From the NCBI RefSeq assembly GCF_016901135.1, contig NZ_JAFEVL010000042.1:248001-312000 (forward strand): a stretch of DNA of 64,000 bases. The letters run 5' to 3'. The notes beneath the pieces were generated by a model. The model made no database searches. It worked only from the letters and a program-made list of their open reading frames with translations, and was not told the origin of the DNA. Origin of the DNA: Martinezella lusitana. GTDB lineage: Bacteria > Pseudomonadota > Alphaproteobacteria > Rhizobiales > Rhizobiaceae. Positions within the stretch are counted from its first letter, which is position 1. Every line of letters begins with the position of its first letter. A program made the position numbers and the translations under genes. Below, piece by piece: positions 26,418 through 34,729 of this stretch.

Positions 26418-27344
26418 CTAATAGCGGGCGACCCTTTCAGCAAACAATGCAAACAAGTCATCGGCGTCGACATCAAGAGCAACATCGACCAGGGCCGCGT
26501 CGGCGTTGCGCAACAGGCTATCACCGACTGTTCGGCCCAAATTCAGCCCCTCATTGGTATCTACTTCCACCCGCATTTTCCGCGTTTGGAAGAGAGAGGG
26601 ATCGATAGCCCAGGCAATCGTGCACATATCGTGGATCGCAGGGCTCTCCCATCCGTAAACATCCGCATAGAAGCCGCGATAGCTTTCCAGGAAACGTAGA
26701 ACCAGATCCGCCACCTTGTTGCCCATATGTTTCAAAGGCGCCAAGCGCTCGGCCGTTGCCAACGCCTTGTGGGTGACGTCAAGGCCGAACATCGTTGTTA
26801 GCCGGCCACTTTCGAACACGATGCGAGCGGCATGCGGGTCGGCATAGAGGTTGAATTCTGCGGCGGGCGTAGTGTTGCCCTCGCCGATCGCACCGCCCAT
26901 GATCACGATCTCTGCGACCGCATCGGCAAGCCTGGGTTCCATCCTGAGCGCCAGCGCGATATTGGTGAGGGGCCCGATGCCAAAGAGGCCGATTTCGCCG
27001 GGATTTGCCATTACCTCGTTGATAATGAATTCAACCGCGCCCTTGGCATTTGGCTTGCGATTATGCGGAGGCAGCCGGACTCCCCCCAGTCCATTATTGC
27101 CATGCACATTGGAGGCGTCGATCGGGCTGCGGACCAATGGGCGTATCGCCCCGGCATAGACTTCGACATCGCGGCCAAGAAATGACAGAAGCGCCAGTGC
27201 ATTGTCGAGCGTCTGGTTCAACGGAACATTTCCGTGCGTGACCGTCACGCCGCGCAGTTCGATCTCATTGGACGAACAACAAAGCGCGATCGCCAACGAA
27301 TCGTCGATACCGGGGTCGCAGTCGAGGATGATTTTCTTTTTCAT
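26418..27344 (-). CDS. Nucleoside hydrolase (IunH/Rih family)
   Basis: 308 residues, full length. The calcium-binding N-terminus IILDCDPGIDDSLAIALC (aspartates at about 8-15) is intact. VTHGNVPL, the EFNLYADPHAARIV segment and the active-site histidine in AIHDMCTIAWAI are present. The enzyme cleaves the N-glycosidic bond of ribonucleosides, releasing base and ribose. It is the last gene of the minus-strand ABC unit (70 bases after the LivF-type gene). That suggests the imported compound is a nucleoside or that a nucleoside is an intermediate. Confidence 0.92.
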   Translation of the reverse strand: MKKKIILDCDPGIDDSLAIALCCSSNEIELRGVTVTHGNVPLNQTLDNALALLSFLGRDVEVYAGAIRPLVRSPIDASNVHGNNGLGGVRLPPHNRKPNAKGAVEFIINEVMANPGEIGLFGIGPLTNIALALRMEPRLADAVAEIVIMGGAIGEGNTTPAAEFNLYADPHAARIVFESGRLTTMFGLDVTHKALATAERLAPLKHMGNKVADLVLRFLESYRGFYADVYGWESPAIHDMCTIAWAIDPSLFQTRKMRVEVDTNEGLNLGRTVGDSLLRNADAALVDVALDVDADDLFALFAERVARY

Positions 27345-27414
27345 ACGAGCAGGCTCCCTATTTGATGGCAGACAGCAATGGATCGTGAATGCGCTGACGA
27401 TGCCAGCGCATCAC

Positions 27415-28152
27415 TCAAGTCAAGCCGACAAAGTCATGGATCAACGCTGGATAGCGGGCGATCTCGGGCGACATCTCGCCGGTAATCATGCCCTTCTGCA
27501 GCACCAGAATGCGGTGGGATAGGGCTGAAAGGAAACTGAGGTTCTGTTCGACCAAAAGGATGGTCAGATTCCGCGCCTCGCCGAAATCGCGCAGTGTTGA
27601 GATCATCTCTTCGATGATCGACGGCTGGATCCCTTCCGTTGGCTCATCGAGCAGAACGATACGCGGGGCGCCGCACAGGCAGCGCGCCAGCGCCAGAAGC
27701 TGCTGTTCGCCGCCCGAGAGTGCGCCGCCGATACGACCAAGATAGGCTTTGAGGCGTGGAAAGAATGTGAGTATCTCTTCTATCACCTTGTTCTCAGGTT
27801 CGGCATTCAGGAGGCAACCCATACGCAGATTTTCGATGACGCTGAGCCCCGGAAAGATCTCGCGTCCCTGGGGCACATAACCGATCCCAGCCCTTGCCCT
27901 TTGCGTCGTCGAACGACGCGTGACGTCCTTGCCGCCTAGCTCGACTGTGCCGCCGTATGCCGGCAGATAGCCCATTAAGGTGCGCAACACCGTTGTCTTG
28001 CCCATGCCGTTGTGGCCAAGAATGCCGACGAACTCGCCCTCGGCCACCGAGAAGGACAGGCCATTGACGATTGGGATACGACCGTAGCCTGATCGCAGAT
28101 TGATGACCTTCAACAGTTGGACGTGGCCCACAGCGCGATGCTCTCCGCTCAT
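27415..28152 (-). CDS. livF: ABC transporter ATP-binding protein, LivF/UrtE type
   Basis: 245 residues. Walker A GHNGMGKTT, signature LSGGEQQ, Walker B RIVLLDEPTEGIQPS, switch ILLVEQNLSF. The second ATPase of a branched-chain amino acid/urea/amide-type importer. It lies 9 bases from the LivG-type gene. Confidence 0.92.
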   Translation of the reverse strand: MSGEHRAVGHVQLLKVINLRSGYGRIPIVNGLSFSVAEGEFVGILGHNGMGKTTVLRTLMGYLPAYGGTVELGGKDVTRRSTTQRARAGIGYVPQGREIFPGLSVIENLRMGCLLNAEPENKVIEEILTFFPRLKAYLGRIGGALSGGEQQLLALARCLCGAPRIVLLDEPTEGIQPSIIEEMISTLRDFGEARNLTILLVEQNLSFLSALSHRILVLQKGMITGEMSPEIARYPALIHDFVGLT

Positions 28153-28161
28153 TTGACACCT

Positions 28162-28920
28162 TCACGCCGATACGGCATTGCCGAGATAGACATTGCGCAC
28201 CCGCTCATCGGCAAGCACACGGTCAACGTGATCTTCAACCAAGATCTTGCCCTGATAGAAGACGGTGACTACCTTTGCGATCCTGCGGATGAACTGCATG
28301 TCGTGCTCGACAACGACGACCGCATGGGTGCGATTGATTTCGAGGATTAGCTGAGCCGTGCGCTCGACTTCAACCTTGGTCATGCCGGCGGCCGGCTCGT
28401 CGAGCAGGATCAGTTCCGGCTCCTGAGCAAGCACGGTGGCAAGCTCGACCCATTGCCGCTGGCCATGGGCGAGCCGTCCCACCTCTCTGCCGGCGACGTC
28501 CGTCAGATGAAGGCGTTCGAGCACTTCGTCGACGATTGCCGTTGCACGAGCCACCGACTTCCTGCGCGCGGCAGCGATAAAGACATTCTCGCGGACGCTG
28601 AGACCATCGAACAGGTTCGGAACCTGCGTCTTGATGCCTACGCCGCGCCGGGCGATCTCATGGGCATGGGAGCCGCCGATCTCGCTGCCGCGAAACCGTA
28701 TGGAACCGGCACTCGGTCGTAGCTGGCCTGTCAGCATCTTGAAAAATGTGCTTTTGCCGGCGCCATTCGGTCCGATGAGGCAGCGCAATTCGACCTCGTT
28801 GAGAACGAGATCGACATGATCCACGGCTGTGACACCGCCGAATTTCATGGTGACGTCACGCGCCTCCAGGAGCGGCGTCAGCTTCCTTGCCGGTGCAGGG
28901 ATAGGATTTGTCATGGTCAT
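28162..28920 (-). CDS. livG: ABC transporter ATP-binding protein, LivG/UrtD type
   Basis: 252 residues. Walker A GPNGAGKSTFFKMLTG, signature region RLAHGQRQWVELA (the LSGG motif is LAHGQ, as in UrtD-type proteins), Walker B LILLDEPAAGM, switch VVVVEHDMQFI. This UrtD-like signature hints at an amide/urea-like rather than an amino-acid cargo. It overlaps livM by ATGA. Confidence 0.92.
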   Translation of the reverse strand: MTMTNPIPAPARKLTPLLEARDVTMKFGGVTAVDHVDLVLNEVELRCLIGPNGAGKSTFFKMLTGQLRPSAGSIRFRGSEIGGSHAHEIARRGVGIKTQVPNLFDGLSVRENVFIAAARRKSVARATAIVDEVLERLHLTDVAGREVGRLAHGQRQWVELATVLAQEPELILLDEPAAGMTKVEVERTAQLILEINRTHAVVVVEHDMQFIRRIAKVVTVFYQGKILVEDHVDRVLADERVRNVYLGNAVSA

Positions 28921-29996
28921 TCCGCTCCGCTCTGTAATGGGTCGGCATCGGCAAGCAATGGCGAACCGACATTTCGCTTTCGCAAGGTCAGCGCCTGTTG
29001 GATTGCAGCTTGCACCAACGGCACGATGCCCTTTGGAAATAGCAGCACGAAAGCCACCAGGATGATGCCGAGCCCAAGTCCGGGATCAACCGTACCTTGG
29101 TCGCCAATCGTGTTGATCAGCCATTGGATCAGAACGGCGCCAAGGATCGGTCCCAGCAAGGTTCCGAGGCCACCGACCAGAACAAAAATGATGGCCTGCG
29201 CCGACATGGTGAGGGCGAAGACGCCGGGGCTGATGTAGCCCGCCCAATTGACATAGAGGCAGCCCGCCAGACCCGCGATGCCAGCGCCAATGACAAAGGC
29301 CAGCAGCTTGAAGAGCCGAGGATCGTAGCCGATCAGTTGGGCACGGGTTTCGTTTTCCCGGATCGCCACCACGACCCGCCCGAAGCGGCTCATCAGAATG
29401 AAACGCAACAGGCCATAGACAAGCAAAAGTCCGCCCATTGTTGCATACCAAATCCCGGTCTGATCGAGCGGACGGGATGGATCGCCAATCAGATTGAGCG
29501 GCGGGATGGCTGGGATTCCGTTGAAGCCCCCCAACTCTGCCACGCCAATGCGATACTGGCTGCCGGATGTGGAGTTGATCAGCTGAAAAAGGATGACCGA
29601 GACCGTCAAGGTGATCACCCCGACATAGGCGTCGCTGATCCGGCCATAGAACATGAAGTAACCCATCACGGCGGCAAACAGCATGGGCAGGATGATCGAA
29701 ATCGGTACGGCGAGCGTACTATCGCCGTAATTGATCACCGCAACCGCATAGGCGTATGCCCCAAGTCCGAGAAAGCCGGCCTGGCCGAATGACATGATGC
29801 CGGCAAAGCCCCAGACGAAACCCTGACTGAGCGCAAAGATCGACATCACCGCCAGGATGGTCACTTGCAGCAGGTCGAAGGTCGAAACGAACAGAGGCAG
29901 ACCGAACATAACCAGGATCAGCAGAAGGCAAACCGAAAGGAAGCTGCCCGCGCCTGCGTATTGATCGAGAAATTTTCCAAAAGCGTGTGATGTCAT
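28917..29996 (-). CDS. livM: ABC transporter permease, LivM/UrtC type
   Basis: 359 residues, about nine to ten membrane segments. GFAGIMSFGQAGFLGLGAYAY and RENETRAQLIGYDPRLFKLLAF are conserved LivM motifs, the second being the ATPase-contact loop. It overlaps both neighbours by 4 bases. Confidence 0.92.
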   Translation of the reverse strand: MTSHAFGKFLDQYAGAGSFLSVCLLLILVMFGLPLFVSTFDLLQVTILAVMSIFALSQGFVWGFAGIMSFGQAGFLGLGAYAYAVAVINYGDSTLAVPISIILPMLFAAVMGYFMFYGRISDAYVGVITLTVSVILFQLINSTSGSQYRIGVAELGGFNGIPAIPPLNLIGDPSRPLDQTGIWYATMGGLLLVYGLLRFILMSRFGRVVVAIRENETRAQLIGYDPRLFKLLAFVIGAGIAGLAGCLYVNWAGYISPGVFALTMSAQAIIFVLVGGLGTLLGPILGAVLIQWLINTIGDQGTVDPGLGLGIILVAFVLLFPKGIVPLVQAAIQQALTLRKRNVGSPLLADADPLQSGAE

Positions 29997-30859
29997 AGCG
30001 AACGCCTCAGGAAACGGCCGGTAATGCCGGTGGGGAAAATCCGAATGAGAACGACAGCGGCCATCAGCATGGCCACGCTGCCGATCACGGGTGAAGCCTT
30101 GAAAGATACAAGTTCGTCGATCGTGCCAAACAGCATCGCGGCAAGCCCGGTACCGGTGACAATGGCAGCACCTCCTCCCAGTACAGTGATGAAGGCGCGA
30201 GTAATGTAGGCAACGCCCAACACCGGCGAGACGCCGGAAATCGGCGCAAGAACCGCGCCGGCCATTCCCGCCAATGCCGAACCCAACGCAAAAGTTGCCA
30301 TATAGACCGTGTCAGGTTTGATCCCGAGTGCAGCGGCCATACCCGGCCGCTCCATCGTTGCCCGCAGGATCAGGCCAAATTTGGTGAGGCGCAGAAGGGC
30401 AAACAGCGATCCAAGCGCGCCAACTGCCACGGCCACGATCACCAACCCGTAAAGACTTGTCGAGTATGCGCCGATGCCGAAGCTCGGCGCAGGGTTTGCC
30501 AATGTGCGGACATTGTTTCCGAAGATCGTGACGATCAGCCCGGTCAGGCCGATGCTGATCCCCCAGGTGGCAAGCATGGTGTCGAGAATTCGCCCATAGA
30601 GAAAGCGGATGATGGTGCGCTCGAGCACCAACCCAATTATGCCCACCACCAGGGGCGAGAGAACGAAAATCGAGATCCAGATATTGATGCCGGCCTCGGT
30701 GGCGATGACGCAGGTGAAGGCGCCCAGCATCATCAACTCCCCATGAGCGAGATTGATAATGCGCATCATTCCATAAATGACGCCGAGACCGATGGTGATA
30801 AGGCAGAGCGTGGCGATGCCCGTCACGACGTTAAAGGCAATGAGGCCGGCAAGATCCAT
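29993..30859 (-). CDS. livH: ABC transporter permease, LivH/UrtB type
   Basis: 288 residues, about eight membrane segments. YGMMRIINLAHGELMMLGAF is the LivH signature and LRATMERPGMAAALGIKPDTV the coupling loop. It forms the channel with LivM. It lies 14 bases downstream of the binding-protein gene. Confidence 0.92.
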   Translation of the reverse strand: MDLAGLIAFNVVTGIATLCLITIGLGVIYGMMRIINLAHGELMMLGAFTCVIATEAGINIWISIFVLSPLVVGIIGLVLERTIIRFLYGRILDTMLATWGISIGLTGLIVTIFGNNVRTLANPAPSFGIGAYSTSLYGLVIVAVAVGALGSLFALLRLTKFGLILRATMERPGMAAALGIKPDTVYMATFALGSALAGMAGAVLAPISGVSPVLGVAYITRAFITVLGGGAAIVTGTGLAAMLFGTIDELVSFKASPVIGSVAMLMAAVVLIRIFPTGITGRFLRRSL

Positions 30860-30873
30860 GTCCTATCCTCCGG

Positions 30874-32127
30874 TCAGATCACAGGGGTGAATTGCTTGTT
30901 GAGCCGCGGATTGGCCTTAAGATCGCATTGGCCACCGCTATCATTCGGAATCTGGTGGGCGAACGTTTCCATCACCTGCCATTTGCGATCCTTCGGCTGG
31001 CCAAGATAAGTGGGACGGATGGTGTGGTGCGTCGCGGGGTCAAGCGACACAGCTCCACCTGGGCCATCATAGCTCAGGCCACTTTCCAGTGCGGTGAGAA
31101 CCGCCTCGCGGTCCAGTGAGCCGGCTTTCTTGACCGCCAGCGCCCAGAACATGATGCCGTCATAAGTGGTGACATCGAGCTCGCTCATGCCGGTCAGATC
31201 GCTGCCGAACTGCTTTTCCATCTTCTCGACAAAGGACTTGCTCGCCGGGGTATCGATCCCCGGATACCAGCCATAGCAGGTGACGATGCCATCAGTCGTC
31301 GAAGGCGGCATCGAGTTGATTTCATTGCTGAGCCCGAAGACATTGGAGGCGAGCGGGATCTTCGATTTCATGCCGGCCGATTCCCATTGCTGGTAAAAGC
31401 TGGTCTGCGCGCCGCCAACCAGGACTGTAACAATGAAGTCGGGCGCTGCACTCTGGATCCGGCCGATCGTCGAGGAGAAATTGGTGGCATCGAGCGGGAA
31501 GAAATCAGCGCCCACCACGCTGCCGCCACCGGCCGCCATGAACTTGCGCACCCAATCCGTAGTGATCTGGCCAAAATTATAGTCGGCAGCGAGAACATAG
31601 GTTTTCTTTCCCCAATTCTTGAGGCCGTGGTCGACGAGGTGATTGACGGTCTGGGCTGGCGTCGTGCCGGTGCAGAAGGTGTTGCGATCGCAGACGCCGC
31701 CCTCATAGAGTGTGTTATAGAAGTATGGGATCCGGGCGCGCCCGAAAATCGGCCGTATCGCCTCGCGAGATGCCGAGGTCAGACCGCCATGGACGACATC
31801 GACTTTGTCCTGCAACGCCAGACGCTGTGCATACTGGGTGTAGAGCTGCATCGTCGATTGCGTATCGTAGGATATCATTTCGATCTGGCGGCCGAGAAGC
31901 CCGCCCGCGGCATTCAACTGATCGACAGCAAGTTTGGTGGTCTGGACCATCGGCTTGCCCTCAAGGCTGAGCGGGCCGGTCTCGTCCATGATGCAGCCGA
32001 GCTTGATCGGCTCGGAGGCAAAAGCCTGGCGTAGATAGGCGGGCGCGGCAAGCGCCGAAATCGCGGCTGTCGCGCTGAATTTCAATATGGTGCGCCGGCC
32101 GAACAGTTTTTGATTGTGATCACTCAT
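30874..32127 (-). CDS. ABC transporter substrate-binding protein, UrtA/AmiC-like (Peripla_BP_5/6), Tat signal
   Basis: 417 residues. Twin-arginine signal (FGRRTILKFSATAAISAL, cleavage after QAFA). The mature part (IKLGCIMDETGPLSLEGKPM; AAGGLLGRQIEMISYDTQS; DFIVTVLVGGAQTSFYQQW) belongs to the family binding amides, urea and branched-chain amino acids. It is the first gene of the livKHMGF-iunH unit, with an operator-like palindrome upstream at 32158. Ligand unknown; the neighbours suggest an N-rich heterocycle, nucleoside or amide. Confidence 0.88.
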   Translation of the reverse strand: MSDHNQKLFGRRTILKFSATAAISALAAPAYLRQAFASEPIKLGCIMDETGPLSLEGKPMVQTTKLAVDQLNAAGGLLGRQIEMISYDTQSTMQLYTQYAQRLALQDKVDVVHGGLTSASREAIRPIFGRARIPYFYNTLYEGGVCDRNTFCTGTTPAQTVNHLVDHGLKNWGKKTYVLAADYNFGQITTDWVRKFMAAGGGSVVGADFFPLDATNFSSTIGRIQSAAPDFIVTVLVGGAQTSFYQQWESAGMKSKIPLASNVFGLSNEINSMPPSTTDGIVTCYGWYPGIDTPASKSFVEKMEKQFGSDLTGMSELDVTTYDGIMFWALAVKKAGSLDREAVLTALESGLSYDGPGGAVSLDPATHHTIRPTYLGQPKDRKWQVMETFAHQIPNDSGGQCDLKANPRLNKQFTPVI

Positions 32128-32157
32128 CGCGAACCCCTCTTGGTTTTATGTAGACTA

Positions 32158-32180
32158 TTTAGCTTTCTTTAAAAGCATAA
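32158..32180. promoter_or_regulatory. Operator-like motif A (ABC/nucleoside hydrolase unit)
   Basis: TTTAGCTTTCTTTAAAAGCA: the half-site AGCTTT faces AAAAGC across a 3-4 base centre, about 30 bases before the binding-protein ATG. One of five related motifs in the 26-42 kb cluster; see the finding on the shared operator. Confidence 0.5.
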
Positions 32181-32225
32181 TCCACAATGCAAAACCCGTG
32201 CCAAAACGTCGAACAATGTCGCTAG

Positions 32226-32711
32226 TCAGAGGGAGATCGAGCGATAGGCCCCTTTGAAGAACACTAAAGGCAGGGTTTCAGGGGCGACGTCATAACGTAC
32301 GACCCGCCCGACTAGGATCTCGTGATCACCGCCGTCGTAGGTCGCATGCAGCTTGCATTCGAAGAGGCCAAGGCGGTTTGGCAGCAGTGGTATGCCATCG
32401 ACCCCCTCGCCTACGTCGATGCCCGCCCACTTGTCGCTGCCACGCGCGGCAAAGCGGTTGGAGATGTCGCGCTGATCGTCACCCAAAAGATGGACCGCAA
32501 ACGCGTTGCAGGAACGAAAATGCTGAAAACTGGAGAGACTGCGCGCCACGCTGACCAGCACCAGCGGCGGATCCAGCGAGACGGAACTGAAGGAATTGGC
32601 GGTAATGCCCTGCAGACTGCCCTGCGAACAGCGCGTCGTGACGACGGTGACACCCGTCACGAAATGGCCTAAGGCGCGGCGAAGGTCTTTGGCATCGAGT
32701 GTTGCGGTCAC
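32226..32711 (-). CDS. Flavin reductase (HpaC/DIM6 family), reductase of a two-component monooxygenase
   Basis: 161 residues. GHFVTGVTVVTTRC, GITANSFSSVSLDPPLVLVSV and the NRFA and FECKL segments are typical of the short-chain flavin reductase domain. The closing GDHEILVGRVV contains the conserved GDH. It reduces free FMN or FAD with NAD(P)H for an oxygenase in trans, presumably the HpaB-like enzyme at 34726. It is a single-gene unit with operator motif B directly upstream. Confidence 0.9.
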   Translation of the reverse strand: MTATLDAKDLRRALGHFVTGVTVVTTRCSQGSLQGITANSFSSVSLDPPLVLVSVARSLSSFQHFRSCNAFAVHLLGDDQRDISNRFAARGSDKWAGIDVGEGVDGIPLLPNRLGLFECKLHATYDGGDHEILVGRVVRYDVAPETLPLVFFKGAYRSISL

Positions 32712-32750
32712 GGTCGCGCTCCGACAGAGTTGAACTTATATGTAATAAAT

Positions 32751-32770
32751 AAAGCTATATTTCAAAGCTA
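32751..32770. promoter_or_regulatory. Operator-like motif B (flavin reductase)
   Basis: AAAGCTATATTTCAAAGCTA lies 40 bases upstream of the flavin reductase start. It matches motif D, upstream of the monooxygenase 3.5 kb away, at 19 of 20 positions. The AAAGCT half-site is repeated with a 13-base period. Confidence 0.65.
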
Positions 32771-32894
32771 GTCAAGGTATCGCGCATTTGCCCTTATGCG
32801 AGTCTCCCAAACCGACAGACACGCGCTTCCACCGTCGACCGCCGCCGCACGCGGTGTCATTTCTACAACAGTATTTAATTTTCTATAATAGGTT

Positions 32895-32910
32895 CTTTTA
32901 AAAGCTATAT
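32895..32910. promoter_or_regulatory. Operator-like motif C (amidase)
   Basis: CTTTTAAAAGCTATAT: a perfect palindrome CTTTTAAAAG running into AAAGCTATAT, ten bases identical to motif B. It lies about 230 bases before the amidase ATG, so the promoter may be distant or the site may serve a long leader. Confidence 0.45.
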
Positions 32911-33135
32911 AGAGAATTATCGGATTGCATGATGGAAATGGCAGGGTTCGGGCCATTCGCAAATTCGGTTGCACGCTAGCTGAGCATCAGGCGCGTATTT
33001 TTTAAGAGATATGACTAAATAACTTGCATTTATGATTTTGCTTTCCTGTTGGCGGAATTTGACAATTCGCCGATCCGTGTTGAGACTGTTTCCATGGCCG
33101 ACATGCATACTCGGCCGGTTCAAAGAGAGGCTCTC

Positions 33136-33768
33136 ATGACCAATTTTTCGGTAAACCCAAAGACCACAGCCCTAATCAATGTCGATATCCAAAATTGCTT
33201 CGTGCAAGATTCGCCGGTCGCCGCTCCAGGAGGCGCCGCGATCATTCCGCGCATCAACAAGCTTGCCGATGCCGTGCGCCGCACCGGCGGTCTCGTCATC
33301 CACACCGCCCATGTGGTTCGCCCCGACGGCAGCACAACCGGCGTGATGGGTGAGTTCAACGCGGCGATCAAGGCCGGACTTCTGTATAAGGGCCGGCCGT
33401 CGGCCGAGCTCCATCCCGATCTCGCCATCGCCGAGACCGACCTCGTGGTCGACAAGCCGCGCTACGGCGCCTTCTATGGCACAGATGTCGAACTAATCCT
33501 GCGCAATCGCGGCATTGAATCGGTGATCGTTACCGGCATCACCACGAATGTCTGCTGCGAGACGACGGCGCGCGAAGCCAATATGCGCGATTTCCAGGTG
33601 TTCTTCATCAGCGATGGCACCGCCACCTTCGATCTCCCTGACGTATCCGCCGAACAGGTCCAGAAAGCGGTCTGTGCCACGCTGGCCATGGCGTTTGCGC
33701 AGATCGAGACAGCGGACTCGATGATCGCCAAACTGGATTCCGGCGTGGCGACAACCAAGGCCGCGTAA
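33136..33768 (+). CDS. Isochorismatase-like cysteine hydrolase (amidase; RutB/N-carbamoylsarcosine amidase/biuret hydrolase-like)
   Basis: 210 residues. The catalytic triad is visible: aspartate in LINVDIQNCF, lysine in VVDKPRYGAF and cysteine in TGITTNVCCETTAREA, together with the conserved cis-peptide region. This class hydrolyses carbamoyl or amide groups, for example of ureidoacrylate, N-carbamoylsarcosine or biuret, releasing ammonia. The start at 33136 follows GAGAGGCTCTC; the frame runs back to 33049. It is divergent from the flavin reductase. In context it would take apart a ring-opened nitrogen compound. Confidence 0.9.
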   Translation: MTNFSVNPKTTALINVDIQNCFVQDSPVAAPGGAAIIPRINKLADAVRRTGGLVIHTAHVVRPDGSTTGVMGEFNAAIKAGLLYKGRPSAELHPDLAIAETDLVVDKPRYGAFYGTDVELILRNRGIESVIVTGITTNVCCETTAREANMRDFQVFFISDGTATFDLPDVSAEQVQKAVCATLAMAFAQIETADSMIAKLDSGVATTKAA

Positions 33769-33849
33769 AGAATCGGGGTCGGGCGGTTCGCCGCTCGATC
33801 TCTCCGTCTTTGCGAAGGCGGGCGGAACATGTGCAAATAGCGCATGCGG

Positions 33850-33933
33850 AGAGAGGGCGCCGCCTACCGACGGCACCCTCTCTTCGAAAAATGCAGGAAT
33901 GCAAGGCGGGGCGAGTATGCTGCCCCGCCTTGC
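33850..33933. terminator. Two strong hairpins between convergent genes
   Basis: First hairpin: AGAGAGGGCGCCG (33850-33862) pairs with CGGCACCCTCTCT (33871-33883) with one mismatch. Second: GCAAGGCGGGGC (33901-33912) pairs perfectly with GCCCCGCCTTGC (33922-33933). On the minus strand the second is followed by a short T-run (ATTTTTCG). They lie between the convergent amidase and GST genes, where a bidirectional terminator is expected. Confidence 0.6.
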
Positions 33934-33952
33934 CTACTTTCAAGGCGTGCCT

Positions 33953-34729
33953 TCAGGCGGCAATATACCGCTCGGTTTCTCCCGGTTCCGGCACAATCGC
34001 CGAAGCCAACCAGGATGGCCTTTGCTGCATCCTGCCCATCCACGCGCCAATGCGGGGAAAGCGCTGATAGAGATCGCTAACCCCGATCGAACCGAACAGG
34101 TCCATGCGTGGACCGACGGCGATATCGGCAAGCGTGAACGTATCGCCGCAGAGCCATGTCCGGCCGTCGCCCAGACGTGCCTCCATCGCACCTATCTTCT
34201 CGAGAATCACCGCCAAACGATCGGCGATAACGTCCTCATCTCTTGGCGTGGTCAGCACGTTCCGGGCAAATTTCTGATAGGCCTCATTGTCGGTGCGTTT
34301 CCCGATCTCGGCTCGCAATTCTTCAGGCGTCAGGCCGGTGTTCTTGATGCGCGCCTTGCCCGCCGTCTCATAGGAGGCATCGCGGAATGGCTTTGCAAAA
34401 TCGCCCTCGAAGGCAAACCACATGCGCATTTCCGCCTGGCGGCGCGGATTGGGTGGCACCAACCTCGGCTCGGGATAGAGCGTATCGAGATATTCGTTGA
34501 TCACATTGGAATCGAAGATTACCTCACCACGATGGAGAAGTGTGGGAACCAGCCCCATCGGATTGAGCTCGAGATAGGAGGGATGCTTCTGATCCATCAG
34601 CGCCAGGTTCATCCAGCGCGATGTGAAGGATAGACCTTTTTCGAGCAGGCATATCCTGACACGCCGAGGACCTGGCACGCCGGCTGCGTCATAGAGGATA
34701 ATGTCGTCGGCTGCTGTCATCGCCATCAC
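33953..34729 (-). CDS. Glutathione S-transferase family protein
   Basis: 258 residues. Thioredoxin-like N-domain (IILYDAAGVPGPRRVRICLL; NPMGLVPTLLHRGEVIFDSN with the conserved cis-proline and ES/DS glutathione contact) and all-alpha C-domain (LCGDTFTLADIAVGPRM). GSTs in catabolic clusters often isomerise ring-cleavage products or remove halide, or reduce quinones. The gene begins within the stop codon of the monooxygenase gene (ATGATG), so it is translationally coupled and probably acts on the monooxygenase product. Confidence 0.88.
   Translation of the reverse strand: MMAMTAADDIILYDAAGVPGPRRVRICLLEKGLSFTSRWMNLALMDQKHPSYLELNPMGLVPTLLHRGEVIFDSNVINEYLDTLYPEPRLVPPNPRRQAEMRMWFAFEGDFAKPFRDASYETAGKARIKNTGLTPEELRAEIGKRTDNEAYQKFARNVLTTPRDEDVIADRLAVILEKIGAMEARLGDGRTWLCGDTFTLADIAVGPRMDLFGSIGVSDLYQRFPRIGAWMGRMQQRPSWLASAIVPEPGETERYIAA

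Larger units (their letters stand above)
32712..33135. other. Regulatory region between flavin reductase and amidase genes
   Basis: A divergent, AT-rich region of about 420 bases with no gene. It contains operator-like motifs B (32751) and C (32895), one near each divergent gene. Nothing else was recognised. Confidence 0.55.

Noticed and set aside
26207..26608. 133-codon plus-strand frame opposite the nucleoside hydrolase end
   Set aside because: Antisense for part of its length, no homology, and no ribosome-binding site.
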